Made by a program: the position numbers and the translations under genes
The notes under the pieces: model-generated
Databases searched by the model: none
Seen by the model: the letters and a program-made list of their open reading frames with translations, nothing else
What the model was told of the DNA's origin: nothing
Assembly (NCBI GenBank): GCA_035502095.1
Contig: DATJUX010000004.1
Span: forward strand, 1-16,308
Direction: 5' to 3'
Origin: JAKANT01 sp035502095
Lineage (GTDB): Bacteria > Pseudomonadota > Gammaproteobacteria > Burkholderiales > Burkholderiaceae_F
DNA length: 16,308 nt
Shown: in pieces, positions 1 to 6,386 of the stretch
Numbering within the stretch: position 1 is the stretch's first letter
How the letters are laid out: the number at the start of each line of letters is the position of its first letter

Positions 1-35
1 GCGCTTTCGACAACACGCTCGGGGCGGTCTCCTTC

Positions 36-1814
36 ATGACAGCGCACCCCGTCTTCCATCTCATCCTGATCAAGCCGTCGCATTACGACGACGACGGTTA
101 CGTGCTGCAGTGGGCGCATGCGTCCACGCCCTCGAACACGCTGGCCACGCTCTACGGGCTTGCGCTCGACTGCATCGAGCGCAAGGTGCTCGGCGACGGC
201 GTCGAGATGCGGCTGAAGGTGCTCGACGAGACTGTCAACCGCGTGGAGATCGATCGTCTGATCCGCATGGTGCATGCCGACGGGGGGCATGGGCTCGTCG
301 CGCTGTGCGGTGTGCAGACCAACCAGTTCCCGCGCGCGGTCGACATCTGCACGCGGTTTCGCGCAGCCGGCATCCAGGCCTGCATCGGCGGCTTCCATGT
401 CAGCGGTGCGATGGCGATGCTGCCCAATGCGAAGAAGGAGCTGCAGTTGCAGCAGGCGATGGATGCCGGAATCTCGCTGTTCGCCGGGGAGGCCGAAGGT
501 CGCTTCGATCAGGTGCTGCGCGACGCAATGAACCGCACCATGCCTTCGCTCTACGACTACACGGCCGACGCCCCCGCGCTCGACGGCGTGCCGCAACCCT
601 ACCTCCCGGCCGAGGCCTCGAAGCGCACCGGCGGCGGCAAGGCCACGTTCGACGCCGGTCGCGGCTGCCCGTTCCTGTGTAGCTTCTGCACGATCATCAA
701 CGTGCACGGGCGCACGTCGCGGTTCCGCAGTGCCGACGACGTCGAGCGCATCGTCCGCCGCAGCGTCGCGCAGGGCATCAAGAGCTTTCTCATTACCGAC
801 GACAACTTCGCACGCAACAAGAATTACGACGCGATCCTCGAGCGCCTGATCGCGCTACGCCAGGGCGAGGGGTTGCCGATCAGTTTCTCGATCCAGGTCG
901 ACACGGTCTCGCACAAGATCAAGGGGTTCATCGAGAAGTGCGGGCGGGCGGGGGTCAACCGCGTGTTCCTCGGCCTGGAGAGCATCAACCCCGACGCGCT
1001 GAAGGAAGCGCGCAAGGGGCAGAACAACATCACCGAATACCGCGCGGTGGCGCAGGCCTGGCACGGCATCGGGGCCGTGACCAACGCCGGCTACATCCTC
1101 GGATTCCAGAATGACACCCCGGAGAGCATCGCGCGAGATATCGAGATCATCAAGCGCGAGATCCCGCTCGACGTGCTCGACTTCTTCATCCTGACGCCGC
1201 TGCCCGGCTCGCAGGATCACAAGGAGCTGTTCGAAAAGGGCGTGCCCCTGGATCCGGACCTCAACCGCTACGACGCCTTTCACGTCACGGCAGGCCACGC
1301 CCGGATGTCGGCGGAGAGCTGGCTCGATATCTATCGGCGCGCGTGGAGCCTTTACTACACGCCTGAGCATGTTGCGACGGTACTGCGACGGGCTCATGCG
1401 CGCGGCGAACCTCTCGGCCACGTGATGGTGAAGCTGTTCGTCTTCTACGCATGCCAGGCGGTCGAGAACGTCCATCCGCTCGACGCCGGCGTGCTGCGCC
1501 GGAAGTATCGCCACGACCGGCGCCCGGGGCTGCCCATCGAAAGTCCGTTCGTTTTCTATCCGCGCTACGCGCTCGAGACCATTGGCAAGGTGTCACGCCT
1601 GCTGTGGATCTTCTGGCGCTTCCATCGCATCCGGCGCCGTGTGGAGAAGGAACCGGACCCGGCAAGCTACCGCGACATCGCCACCACACCCGTCACGCCG
1701 GAGGAACTGGCGTCGCTGGAGCTTTATCACGCCACACCCGCGGCCGAAACGGCCGTGATCAAGATCCAGCGCAAGCGCGAGGCGCGTGCGGCCGCCGCGG
1801 CGACAGCCACCTGA
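36..1814 (+). CDS. Cobalamin-binding radical SAM protein (592 aa)
   Basis: Seen: an N-terminal region (about residues 8-180) opening with LILIKPSHYDDDGYV and containing GGFHVSG, which fits a B12-binding Rossmann fold. The radical SAM core follows with GCPFLCSFC, so the cluster-binding cysteines are C211, C215 and C218 (Cx3Cx2C). Later core motifs are ITDDNFARN, FLGLESINPDALKEARKGQ and GYILGFQNDTPESI. The C-terminal 120 residues are basic and end in an Ala-rich tail. Known: class B radical SAM enzymes use cobalamin plus a 4Fe-4S cluster for methylations, ring closures and other chemistry; the substrate cannot be told here. The ATG at 36 places the conserved ILIKPSHYDDD stretch ten residues in, as is usual for this group. 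The frame is open to the window edge, so a start further upstream cannot be excluded. The ATG overlaps a TGA in another frame (ATGA, 36-39), compatible with translational coupling to an upstream gene. No partner gene is visible downstream. Confidence 0.9.
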   Translation: MTAHPVFHLILIKPSHYDDDGYVLQWAHASTPSNTLATLYGLALDCIERKVLGDGVEMRLKVLDETVNRVEIDRLIRMVHADGGHGLVALCGVQTNQFPRAVDICTRFRAAGIQACIGGFHVSGAMAMLPNAKKELQLQQAMDAGISLFAGEAEGRFDQVLRDAMNRTMPSLYDYTADAPALDGVPQPYLPAEASKRTGGGKATFDAGRGCPFLCSFCTIINVHGRTSRFRSADDVERIVRRSVAQGIKSFLITDDNFARNKNYDAILERLIALRQGEGLPISFSIQVDTVSHKIKGFIEKCGRAGVNRVFLGLESINPDALKEARKGQNNITEYRAVAQAWHGIGAVTNAGYILGFQNDTPESIARDIEIIKREIPLDVLDFFILTPLPGSQDHKELFEKGVPLDPDLNRYDAFHVTAGHARMSAESWLDIYRRAWSLYYTPEHVATVLRRAHARGEPLGHVMVKLFVFYACQAVENVHPLDAGVLRRKYRHDRRPGLPIESPFVFYPRYALETIGKVSRLLWIFWRFHRIRRRVEKEPDPASYRDIATTPVTPEELASLELYHATPAAETAVIKIQRKREARAAAAATAT

Positions 1815-2140
1815 TGACCAGGCGGGATCGGTGTCGGACCACATCGGCCGCTCACCGCTGCCAGCGGCGCGTGCTTTGAACGCGACGGACTGTTATTCGT
1901 CGCTACGCACCGGCACGCGCTGATCGCGGCCGTCAGATTAACTCGAGCACCATCGGTCCAGCACGTGGAGCGATCAGGCTGCGGCGGCCGATTGCGTGCG
2001 ACAGCGCACAGACGCACCATCCACACTGTGCAACCATCGACAAAGCAGCGCCGGTCGATCGACGGTGGTTGACCCACAGCGAGCCGCGCCGCATTCGAAC
2101 CAGGCCACTTGCCCGGTTTCTTCAGAAGAGAAGGTGCCTT
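1815..2140. other. Intergenic stretch between the radical SAM gene and the 131-aa gene
   Basis: I find no convincing gene in these 326 bases. Short open frames exist on both strands but lack a ribosome binding site or any recognisable protein pattern. The stretch holds one copy of the 24-bp motif (1990-2013), described separately. It also has a small palindrome, GTCGATCGAC, near 2055. An in-frame TTG at 2069 could lengthen the 131-aa protein, but the ATG at 2141 is a better start. Confidence 0.5.
1990..2013 (+). promoter_or_regulatory. 24-bp shared motif, copy C, upstream of the 131-aa gene
   Basis: The motif reads GATTGCGT, then GCGAC, then AGCGCACAGAC. It matches 21 of 24 positions in each of two minus-strand copies at 2807-2830 and 6425-6448. 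Here it lies 127 bp before the ATG at 2141, on the same strand as that gene. Its outer parts form a loose dyad (TGCG ... CGCA). A role as operator or promoter element is an inference from its repeated placement ahead of small genes. I cannot match it to a known regulator. Confidence 0.45.
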
Positions 2141-2536
2141 ATGTCCATCTCTACCCCACTGCCGCGCGAATCGCCCCCCGCGGGCGAACGTCGCCCCGGC
2201 GTGAACGATCCAGGCGAGCGGGAACGGCTGATGGCCGAATTCTCCATTGCGTACAACGGCCGTCACTACGAATACGACATTTACCGCTACGACCACCTCG
2301 CCGATGCGGTCAACTATGCAAGGCTGCAGCGCTCCAAACCGTCTCGCGATGAGATTCGGTCAATGCCATCGCGGGAATACTTGGAGGATCCGGATGAGTC
2401 GCAGCGTGCGCTGATGGCTACGCTCGGCATCACGTTCCACGACGGCGCATATCGCCTAGGAGCCTTCCAATACGATCGCTTGGCGGACGCCGTCAACCAA
2501 GCGCGCCGTCAACTGCAATCCCCCACTCCGGTTTGA
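2141..2536 (+). CDS. 131-aa protein with two copies of a YD-LADAVN-AR domain; function unknown
   Basis: I chose the ATG at 2141 because a purine-rich ribosome binding site (AGAAGAGAAGG) ends seven bases before it. An in-frame TTG at 2069 would add 24 residues without such a site. Seen: residues 30-63 and 91-124 are two copies of one unit, exactly 61 residues apart. Both share LMA, then I, then Y, then YD-LADAVN-AR-Q, with about 16 of 34 positions identical. Each unit looks like two short strands rich in Tyr/Phe followed by a helix. The first 29 residues are Pro/Arg/Glu-rich and probably disordered, as is the linker with SREYLEDPDE. There is no signal peptide, membrane segment or cysteine, so the protein is expected in the cytoplasm. 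I do not recognise the family by name and assign no function. The gene is convergent with the broken minus-strand gene at 2602-2768. Confidence 0.8.
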   Translation: MSISTPLPRESPPAGERRPGVNDPGERERLMAEFSIAYNGRHYEYDIYRYDHLADAVNYARLQRSKPSRDEIRSMPSREYLEDPDESQRALMATLGITFHDGAYRLGAFQYDRLADAVNQARRQLQSPTPV

Positions 2537-2544
2537 GGGTCTGA

Positions 2545-2595
2545 GCGCCTTCGTCCTCGGCGCACGACGGCCGCGAAGCGCCTGGGGTCGGCGCT
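2545..2595. terminator. Two GC-rich hairpins between convergent genes
   Basis: Just after the stop codon at 2536 there are two inverted repeats. GCGCC/GGCGC (2545-2549 with 2559-2563) has a 9-nt loop. AGCGCC/GGCGCT (2577-2582 with 2590-2595) has a 7-nt loop. They sit between the 131-aa gene and the convergent gene remnant, where a terminator would be expected. Neither is followed by a T-run on either strand, so intrinsic termination is only a guess. Confidence 0.3.
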
Positions 2596-2601
2596 GCTCT
2601 G

Positions 2602-2768
2602 TCAATCGAATGTGATTCTGTTGTTCGGATAGCCTGCGCGCCTGCCGCAAAGCGTACAGCGGCGAGCACCGCATCGGGTGGTCCGCTTCGCGAGCGATAT
2701 CGCGCTCGCCCGGGTGCGCTAGCCGGGTGTCTTGATCGGCCTTCGGCGCTCCACGCTTCCACGTTCAT
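2602..2768 (-). pseudogene. Frameshifted copy of the 83-aa gene found at 6135-6386
   Basis: Read on the minus strand, an ATG (complement of 2766-2768) follows a GGAAGG-type site and starts MNVEAWS, like MNAGAGM in the intact copy. The homologous sequence then switches frame repeatedly. APKADQDTRLAHPGERDIA is in one frame, DAVLAAVRFAAG in a second, and GYPNNRITFD plus the stop in a third. The intact copy reads all of this in one frame. The span from start to stop is 167 bases, which is not a multiple of three, against 252 in the intact copy. One lost base is visible where copy B has CACCCCGATG and this copy has CACCCGATG. About 30 N-terminal codons are also deleted. I infer a decayed paralogue that gives no full product. 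Confidence 0.6.
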
Positions 2769-2806
2769 ATCGATACCTTCCAACATAGGAGTGAACCGAG
2801 TGCCAT

Positions 2807-2830
2807 GTCTGTGCGCTAGCGGACGCAATC
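2807..2830 (-). promoter_or_regulatory. 24-bp shared motif, copy A
   Basis: On the minus strand this reads GATTGCGT, then CCGCT, then AGCGCACAGAC. It matches the copy at 6425-6448 at 22 of 24 positions and the copy at 1990-2013 at 21 of 24. It ends 38 bp before the ATG of the gene remnant at 2768, exactly the spacing in the intact copy. In the frame that runs into the gene, the differences between copies A and B change amino acids (Arg/Cys, Leu/Pro). Conservation at the DNA level is therefore a better explanation than coding. Confidence 0.45.
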
Positions 2831-2975
2831 GCCGGTCGGGTCGAGGATGGGCTCTGTTCTTGATTGCGATACGCGGCCACCGGCCCATCCGGTTGAGGGT
2901 CTGCATCGACACGAGTCCAACCGGTGTGGGCGTTTCGCCTGTTGCCGCTCGGCACCAATCTCTCCAGAGGGGCTC

Positions 2976-4808
2976 GTGCCAGACGACGCATCGCTGATCA
3001 CCACTGTCGTGATCGCTCTGGTTCTCGCCTTTTGCGGCGGCTTCGTGGCAAAGAAGCTGCATCTGCCCGCGCTTGTCGGCTATCTCCTCGCCGGCGTCGC
3101 GGTCGGCCCGTTCACGCCGGGCTTCGTCGGCGATATCAATCTGGCGCGTCAGCTCGCCGAGATCGGCATCGTGCTGCTCATGTTCGGCGTCGGCTTGCAT
3201 TTCTCGGCGCGGGACTTGCTGGCTGTACGCCGAATCGCGCTGCCTGGTGCGGTCGGACAAATCGCGGTCGCGACATCGATCGGCGCCGGAATCGCGCTGG
3301 CCTGGGGCTGGAGTCTCGGACCCAGCCTGATCCTGGGGCTGGCGCTCTCGGTCGCGAGCACGGTCGTGCTGCTGCGTGCGCTGGAAGAGCGCAACGCGTT
3401 GACCACCGTCAACGGTCACATCGCAGTGGGTTGGCTCGTCGTCGAGGATCTCGCGATGGTGCTTGTCCTTGTATTGCTGCCCGCGCTCGCACGCGCGCTC
3501 GGCAGCGATACGTCCGCGGGCGCGGTGCCCCATGCCGGCGCCGGGTTTGGGCTCACGTTGCTACTCACCATCGGCAAACTCGCCCTGTTCGTCGTTCTTG
3601 TCGTGGTGGTCGGCAAGCGGCTCGTGCCGTGGCTGCTGGAGCAGGTTGCGCGAACCGGTTCGAGAGAGCTCTTCACGCTCTGCGTGCTGGCAGTGGCGCT
3701 CGGTATCGCTTTTGCCTCGGCCGAGCTGTTCGGCGTCTCCTTCGCGCTCGGCGCGTTCTTCGCGGGCGTGGTCCTGAGCGAATCCGACTTCAGCCACCAG
3801 GCCGCGGCCGACTCGCTGCCACTGAAAGACGCGTTCGCGGTCTTGTTCTTCGTCTCGGTCGGCATGACGTTCGACCCCGGGATCTTCCTGCAGCGTCCGA
3901 CGGAAGTACTCGCGGTCGTACTCGTGGTTGTGCTCGGCAAATCGCTGGTGGCCTTTGCGATCGTGCTGGCCTTCGGCTATCCGGTGACAACCGCGCTCAC
4001 CGTTTCGGCGAGCCTCGCGCAAATCGGCGAGTTCTCCTTCATCCTGGCCGGGCTCGGCGTCGCATTCGGCCTCTTGCCACCTGAAGGACGCGATCTGATT
4101 CTCGCCGCAGCGATCGTCTCCATCACACTCAACCCGCTCTTGTTTGCTGCGATCGATCCACTCACCGGTTGGCTGCAGAGGCGGCCGCGCGCGACTGCGT
4201 GGCTCGAGCGCGAGGGCGACCGCCTTGCGACACTGTCCACTGCGCGCGACGAGGACGGGGCGCAGGACCACGCGGTCATCGTCGGCTATGGACGCGTCGG
4301 CCGCATGATCGGTGACGTGCTCCAGGCACAGCGTCTTCCCTTTGTAGTCGTAGAGCAGAATCGCAGACTCGTGGAGAGCCTGCGTCAACGAGGGGTGCAC
4401 GCCGTTTACGGCGATGCCACTGCGGCGGGCGTGCTGAAGGCCGCGCGTGTCGAGCGCGCTCGCCTGCTCATCGTCGCGACGCCCGAGGGGTTTCAGCTGC
4501 GGCGCATCCTCGAGCTTGCTCGCAAAGCGAACCCGCGCATCGATACGGCAGTCCGGACACACAGCGTCGGAGAGCTCGCCTATCTCGAACGACAAGGCGT
4601 TGGTGCAGCGATCATGGGCGGACGCGAGCTCGCGCTTGGACTGACGGACTACGCATTGCGAAGTCTCGGGACCTCGGAGAACAAGGCCCGCTTGATCGTG
4701 CAGGAGTACCGCACATCCGGCGAAGGCGGTGCATTCGAGCGGCGCTCTGATGTCGAACCGCCCCGCCCGGTGCCGGAACTGCTGCCCCCTCGCGACCCGT
4801 CGGATTGA
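2976..4808 (+). CDS. ybaL: YbaL/KefB-type monovalent cation:proton antiporter with RCK domain (610 aa)
   Basis: Inner-membrane antiporter of the CPA2 (KefB/KefC/YbaL) family, expected to exchange K+ or Na+ for H+. I chose the GTG at 2976: it follows AGAGGGG and gives MPDDASLITTVV, the usual N-terminus of YbaL proteins. An upstream ATG at 2847 would add 43 Arg/Cys-rich residues that do not look like the family. Seen: about twelve hydrophobic segments in residues 5-385, with family motifs such as LVGYLLAGVAVGPFTPGF, LMFGVGLHFSARDL, LALSVASTVVLLRALEER and VGWLVVEDLAMVL. A cytosolic TrkA-N/RCK domain follows from about 430, with the nucleotide-binding GYGRVG at 437-442 and an acidic E in VVVEQNR. 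The C-terminus is short, Pro/Arg-rich and charged. Known: such RCK domains gate transport in response to nucleotides or thiol adducts. No ancillary KefF/KefG-like subunit is next to it. It converges on the small membrane-protein gene at 4881. Confidence 0.92.
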   Translation: MPDDASLITTVVIALVLAFCGGFVAKKLHLPALVGYLLAGVAVGPFTPGFVGDINLARQLAEIGIVLLMFGVGLHFSARDLLAVRRIALPGAVGQIAVATSIGAGIALAWGWSLGPSLILGLALSVASTVVLLRALEERNALTTVNGHIAVGWLVVEDLAMVLVLVLLPALARALGSDTSAGAVPHAGAGFGLTLLLTIGKLALFVVLVVVVGKRLVPWLLEQVARTGSRELFTLCVLAVALGIAFASAELFGVSFALGAFFAGVVLSESDFSHQAAADSLPLKDAFAVLFFVSVGMTFDPGIFLQRPTEVLAVVLVVVLGKSLVAFAIVLAFGYPVTTALTVSASLAQIGEFSFILAGLGVAFGLLPPEGRDLILAAAIVSITLNPLLFAAIDPLTGWLQRRPRATAWLEREGDRLATLSTARDEDGAQDHAVIVGYGRVGRMIGDVLQAQRLPFVVVEQNRRLVESLRQRGVHAVYGDATAAGVLKAARVERARLLIVATPEGFQLRRILELARKANPRIDTAVRTHSVGELAYLERQGVGAAIMGGRELALGLTDYALRSLGTSENKARLIVQEYRTSGEGGAFERRSDVEPPRPVPELLPPRDPSD

Positions 4809-4809
4809 G

Positions 4810-4823
4810 CCGCCTCGAGGCGG
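4810..4823. terminator. Perfect palindrome after ybaL
   Basis: CCGCCTCGAGGCGG begins two bases after the ybaL stop codon. It can fold as a 5-bp CCGCC/GGCGG stem with a TCGA loop on either strand. It lies in the 72-bp gap between ybaL and the convergent gene at 4881, so a bidirectional terminator is plausible. There is no T-run. Confidence 0.4.
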
Positions 4824-4880
4824 ACCAGGAACCGGGCCGGCAACGGCGCAAGGCCGCCAGGATTGCAATCTGATGCAGGT

Positions 4881-5027
4881 TCAGGCCGTTGGGCGTGTCC
4901 TGACATACTGCACCGACGCGATGACGAGTGCGATCACCGGCAGTACGTGAATGAAGCCATCCAACGTGTACGAGTAGACCACGCCGAGCAGCCACAACAT
5001 GAAGAGCGATATCGCGATCCTATACAT
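4881..5027 (-). CDS. lmo0937/DUF5670-like small membrane protein (48 aa)
   Basis: The minus strand reads MYRIAISLFMLWLLGVVYSY, then TLDGFIHVLPVIALVIASVQ, then YVRTRPTA and TGA. Two hydrophobic segments (about 4-19 and 25-41) are separated by SYTLDGFIH. The pattern LWLLGVV-SYTL-GFIHVL is the hallmark of the lmo0937 family (DUF5670), short two-helix membrane proteins of unknown function, usually about 48 residues. The ATG at 5027 has a GGAG seven bases upstream. The gene is the last of the minus-strand block and converges on ybaL. Known: family members often sit near stress-response genes; their role is not established. The match is by recognised pattern, not by a search. Confidence 0.85.
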   Translation of the reverse strand: MYRIAISLFMLWLLGVVYSYTLDGFIHVLPVIALVIASVQYVRTRPTA

Positions 5028-5060
5028 CGTGCGACTCCGTTATCGATGAATGCGAGCCAA

Positions 5061-5129
5061 TCAGTGACATCTGCCGAGAAGCAAAGCGATTCCGATCAGG
5101 ATCGCGGTGACGGCCAGGATGATTTCCAT
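5061..5129 (-). CDS. 22-aa hydrophobic peptide ORF
   Basis: The minus strand reads MEIILAVTAILIGIALLLGR followed by CH and TGA. Almost the whole peptide is one hydrophobic helix, with a Glu at the start and Arg/His at the end. It lies 33 bp upstream of the DUF5670-like gene and 125 bp downstream of infA on the same strand. A G-rich stretch precedes the ATG but is not a clear ribosome binding site. It could be a real small membrane peptide, a leader for the following gene, or a chance ORF. The clean transmembrane composition in a GC-rich background is the main argument for it. Confidence 0.4.
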   Translation of the reverse strand: MEIILAVTAILIGIALLLGRCH

Positions 5130-5225
5130 GCAACCCCCGCTGCGGGAGGCAACCCTACGGACAAACACCCGCCGCCGCCGCGGTGGACCGAGCGACAACG
5201 GCTTCGCGATTCCGCAAACCGCTTC

Positions 5226-5238
5226 GCCGGTTGCCGGC
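5226..5238 (-). terminator. Short hairpin downstream of infA
   Basis: GCCGG, a 3-nt loop and CCGGC lie 16 bases after the infA stop codon. The stem is only 5 bp and no T-run follows, so it is at best a weak terminator or processing site. Confidence 0.25.
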
Positions 5239-5254
5239 CGGACGTACGCGGCGA

Positions 5255-5509
5255 TCAGTACTTGCGCCGCGACGATGCCGGCGATCTGCCTTCGATGTGA
5301 CGAAACACGATGCGACCCTTGCTCAGATCATATGGGGAGAGTTCCAGCGCAACCCGGTCGCCCGCGAGGATGCGGATGCGATGCTTGCGCATCTTGCCGG
5401 CCGAATAAGCAAGTAACTCGTGGCCGTTGTCCAATCTGACGCGGTAGCGCGAGTCGGGAAGAACCTCGCCGACCACGCCGTTCATTTCGAGACTTTCTTC
5501 CTTCGCCAT
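5255..5509 (-). CDS. infA: Translation initiation factor IF-1, second-copy type (84 aa)
   Basis: IF-1 binds the A site of the 30S subunit during initiation. The S1-type OB fold is clear: MAKEESLEMNGVVGEVLPDS, RYRVRLDNGHELLAY, SGKMRKHRIRILAGD and SPYDLSKGRIVFR. These cover the normal 72 or so residues. An extra basic tail (HIEGRSPASSRRKY) follows. Known: many betaproteobacteria carry, besides the infA in the ribosomal-protein operon, a second infA with such a tail next to a cold-shock gene. No ribosomal-protein gene is present here and a csp gene lies 161 bp upstream, so this is probably that second copy. I chose the ATG at 5509 because GGAGGG lies seven bases before it and the family starts with MAKE. 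An upstream in-frame start would add 37 unrelated residues. Confidence 0.95.
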   Translation of the reverse strand: MAKEESLEMNGVVGEVLPDSRYRVRLDNGHELLAYSAGKMRKHRIRILAGDRVALELSPYDLSKGRIVFRHIEGRSPASSRRKY

Positions 5510-5630
5510 GGCCAGGCCCTCCGGTAATAACGCAATGATCGAAGCCGCGCGGTAGCGATCGAGCGCGACCTCGCTCGGCCGCCGCGCCGGCGCGCAAAAG
5601 CACGCACGCGCGGCACGCAAGCAATAGAGC

Positions 5631-5649
5631 GCGCGACGTTTCGCCGCGC
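5631..5649 (-). other. Hairpin between cspA and infA
   Basis: The minus-strand RNA can form GCGCGGCG, loop AAA, CGUCGCGC: eight pairs including one G-U. The wobble pair works only in the minus-strand transcript, which fits transcription from cspA towards infA. It starts 22 bases after the cspA stop. There is no T-run, so it may attenuate or stabilise rather than terminate. Confidence 0.35.
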
Positions 5650-5670
5650 TGCCCGGTTAGGATCGCGTGA

Positions 5671-5877
5671 TCAGGCGGCCCGGACTTCGGCGGCCTGCGG
5701 GCCCTTTTGCGACCTGCTTAACCACGAACTGAACCCGCTGACTTTCAGTCAGCGACTTGAAGCCGCCGCCCTGGATATCTCGGAGAAGTGCGCGAACAAG
5801 TCCTTGCCGCCTTCTTCCGGCATGATGAATCCGAAGCCTCTTGCATCGTTGAAGCACTTGACACTACCGACAGCCAT
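5671..5877 (-). pseudogene. cspA: Cold-shock protein gene (CspA family) with two frameshifts
   Basis: From the ATG at 5877 (AGGA eight bases upstream) the minus strand reads MAVGSVKCFNDARGFGFIMP, then EEGGKDLFAHFSEI. That covers the RNP1-like GFGFI and RNP2-like LFAHF single-stranded nucleic-acid-binding motifs. At about 5775-5779 the sequence GAGATATCCAGG has two extra bases relative to the expected GAGATCCAGG, so the frame runs to a stop after 43 codons. The homologous continuation QGGGFKSLTESQRVQFVVKQ and VAKGP is in another frame. At about 5699-5704 an extra base in GGGCCC restores the original frame for QAAEVRAA and TGA. Net change is one codon; the repaired protein would be 67 aa, the normal length. 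In addition the nearly invariant Trp of KWFN is Cys here. I infer a decayed gene or two sequencing errors. The Trp loss favours decay. Confidence 0.8.
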
Positions 5878-6134
5878 TTTTCGTTCCTAGAAAGGGTCAA
5901 TGAAAATCCTTTGCCGCGGGAAACGCCCGAAGCAAGCCAACGATCAGGAAACGGAGACCTGGAGAAACCGGCAACGCCGCCGCTGAAGATCACGGCACGC
6001 CAGAGAAAGCCGAAGGAAAGCGCAACTCAACGCAGGGCCATGCATGGTACCGGCGCACGCGCGGCGCGTCGATGAATTTCTTTCTTCGGGCTGCCACTTG
6101 AAATTCGTCCACGTTGTCGGGCGACCCGGCTGTG

Positions 6135-6386
6135 TCAATCGAATGTGATCCTGTTGTTCGGATAGCCCGAACGCCCTGCCGGAAAACGCACCCCGGCGAG
6201 CACCGCATCGGGGTGGTCCTCTTCGCGCGCGACATTGCGCTCACCTGGGAGCGCCGGCTGGGTACCTTGATCGGGCTGCGGCGCTCCGCCTTCGTTACTG
6301 AATGCCTCTTCCCTGGTGCGATCGAAATCGGCTTCGGATGGGTCTTGTTTGATTGTGCGCGCTTGCATGCCAGCTCCCGCGTTCAT
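6135..6386 (-). CDS. 83-aa protein of unknown function, intact copy of the repeated gene
   Basis: The ATG at 6386 follows TGGAGCGAT, giving a GGAG site at four bases. The protein starts MNAGAGMQARTIKQD and is hydrophilic, rich in Asp, Glu, Arg, Gly and Pro. It ends VLAGVRFPAGRSGYPNNRI followed by TFD. There is no membrane segment, signal peptide or cysteine; most of it looks disordered except perhaps DAVLAGVRF. The frame is also open upstream of this ATG, but the DNA there is shared with copy A in a way that looks regulatory. I do not recognise the family. Support for a real gene: the ribosome binding site, and a homologous copy with the same start context and a conserved 3' end. Against it: the other copy is frameshifted, so the unit could be a non-coding repeat. 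Confidence 0.5.
   Translation of the reverse strand: MNAGAGMQARTIKQDPSEADFDRTREEAFSNEGGAPQPDQGTQPALPGERNVAREEDHPDAVLAGVRFPAGRSGYPNNRITFD

Larger units (their letters stand above)
2601..2870 (-). repeat. Repeat copy A (diverged, internally deleted)
   Basis: This segment aligns with 6134-6488 in the same orientation. The left end (GTCAATCGAATGTGAT and the following 19 bases) is almost identical in the two copies. Similarity continues through GGCGAGCACCGCATCGG, TTGATCGG and CGGCGCTCC to TTGATTGCGAT, where it stops. Copy A lacks about 85 bp that copy B has near the middle. The copies therefore share a gene on the minus strand and its upstream leader. Copy A lies directly upstream of ybaL. Confidence 0.75.

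Noticed and set aside
2069..2140. TTG at 2069 as the start of the 131-aa gene
   Set aside because: There is no ribosome site before it; the ATG at 2141 has a strong one.
2847..2975. ATG at 2847 as the ybaL start
   Set aside because: It adds 43 residues rich in Arg, Cys and His that overlap repeat copy A; the GTG at 2976 has a ribosome site and gives the usual family N-terminus.
3561..4868. A 435-codon minus-strand frame opposite ybaL
   Set aside because: It is antisense to the antiporter, is unusually rich in charged residues and shows no domain; a GC-driven shadow.
6074..6106. GAATTTC/GAAATTC inverted repeat upstream of cspA
   Set aside because: Seven-base arms around a 19-base spacer can arise by chance, and I see no second copy.
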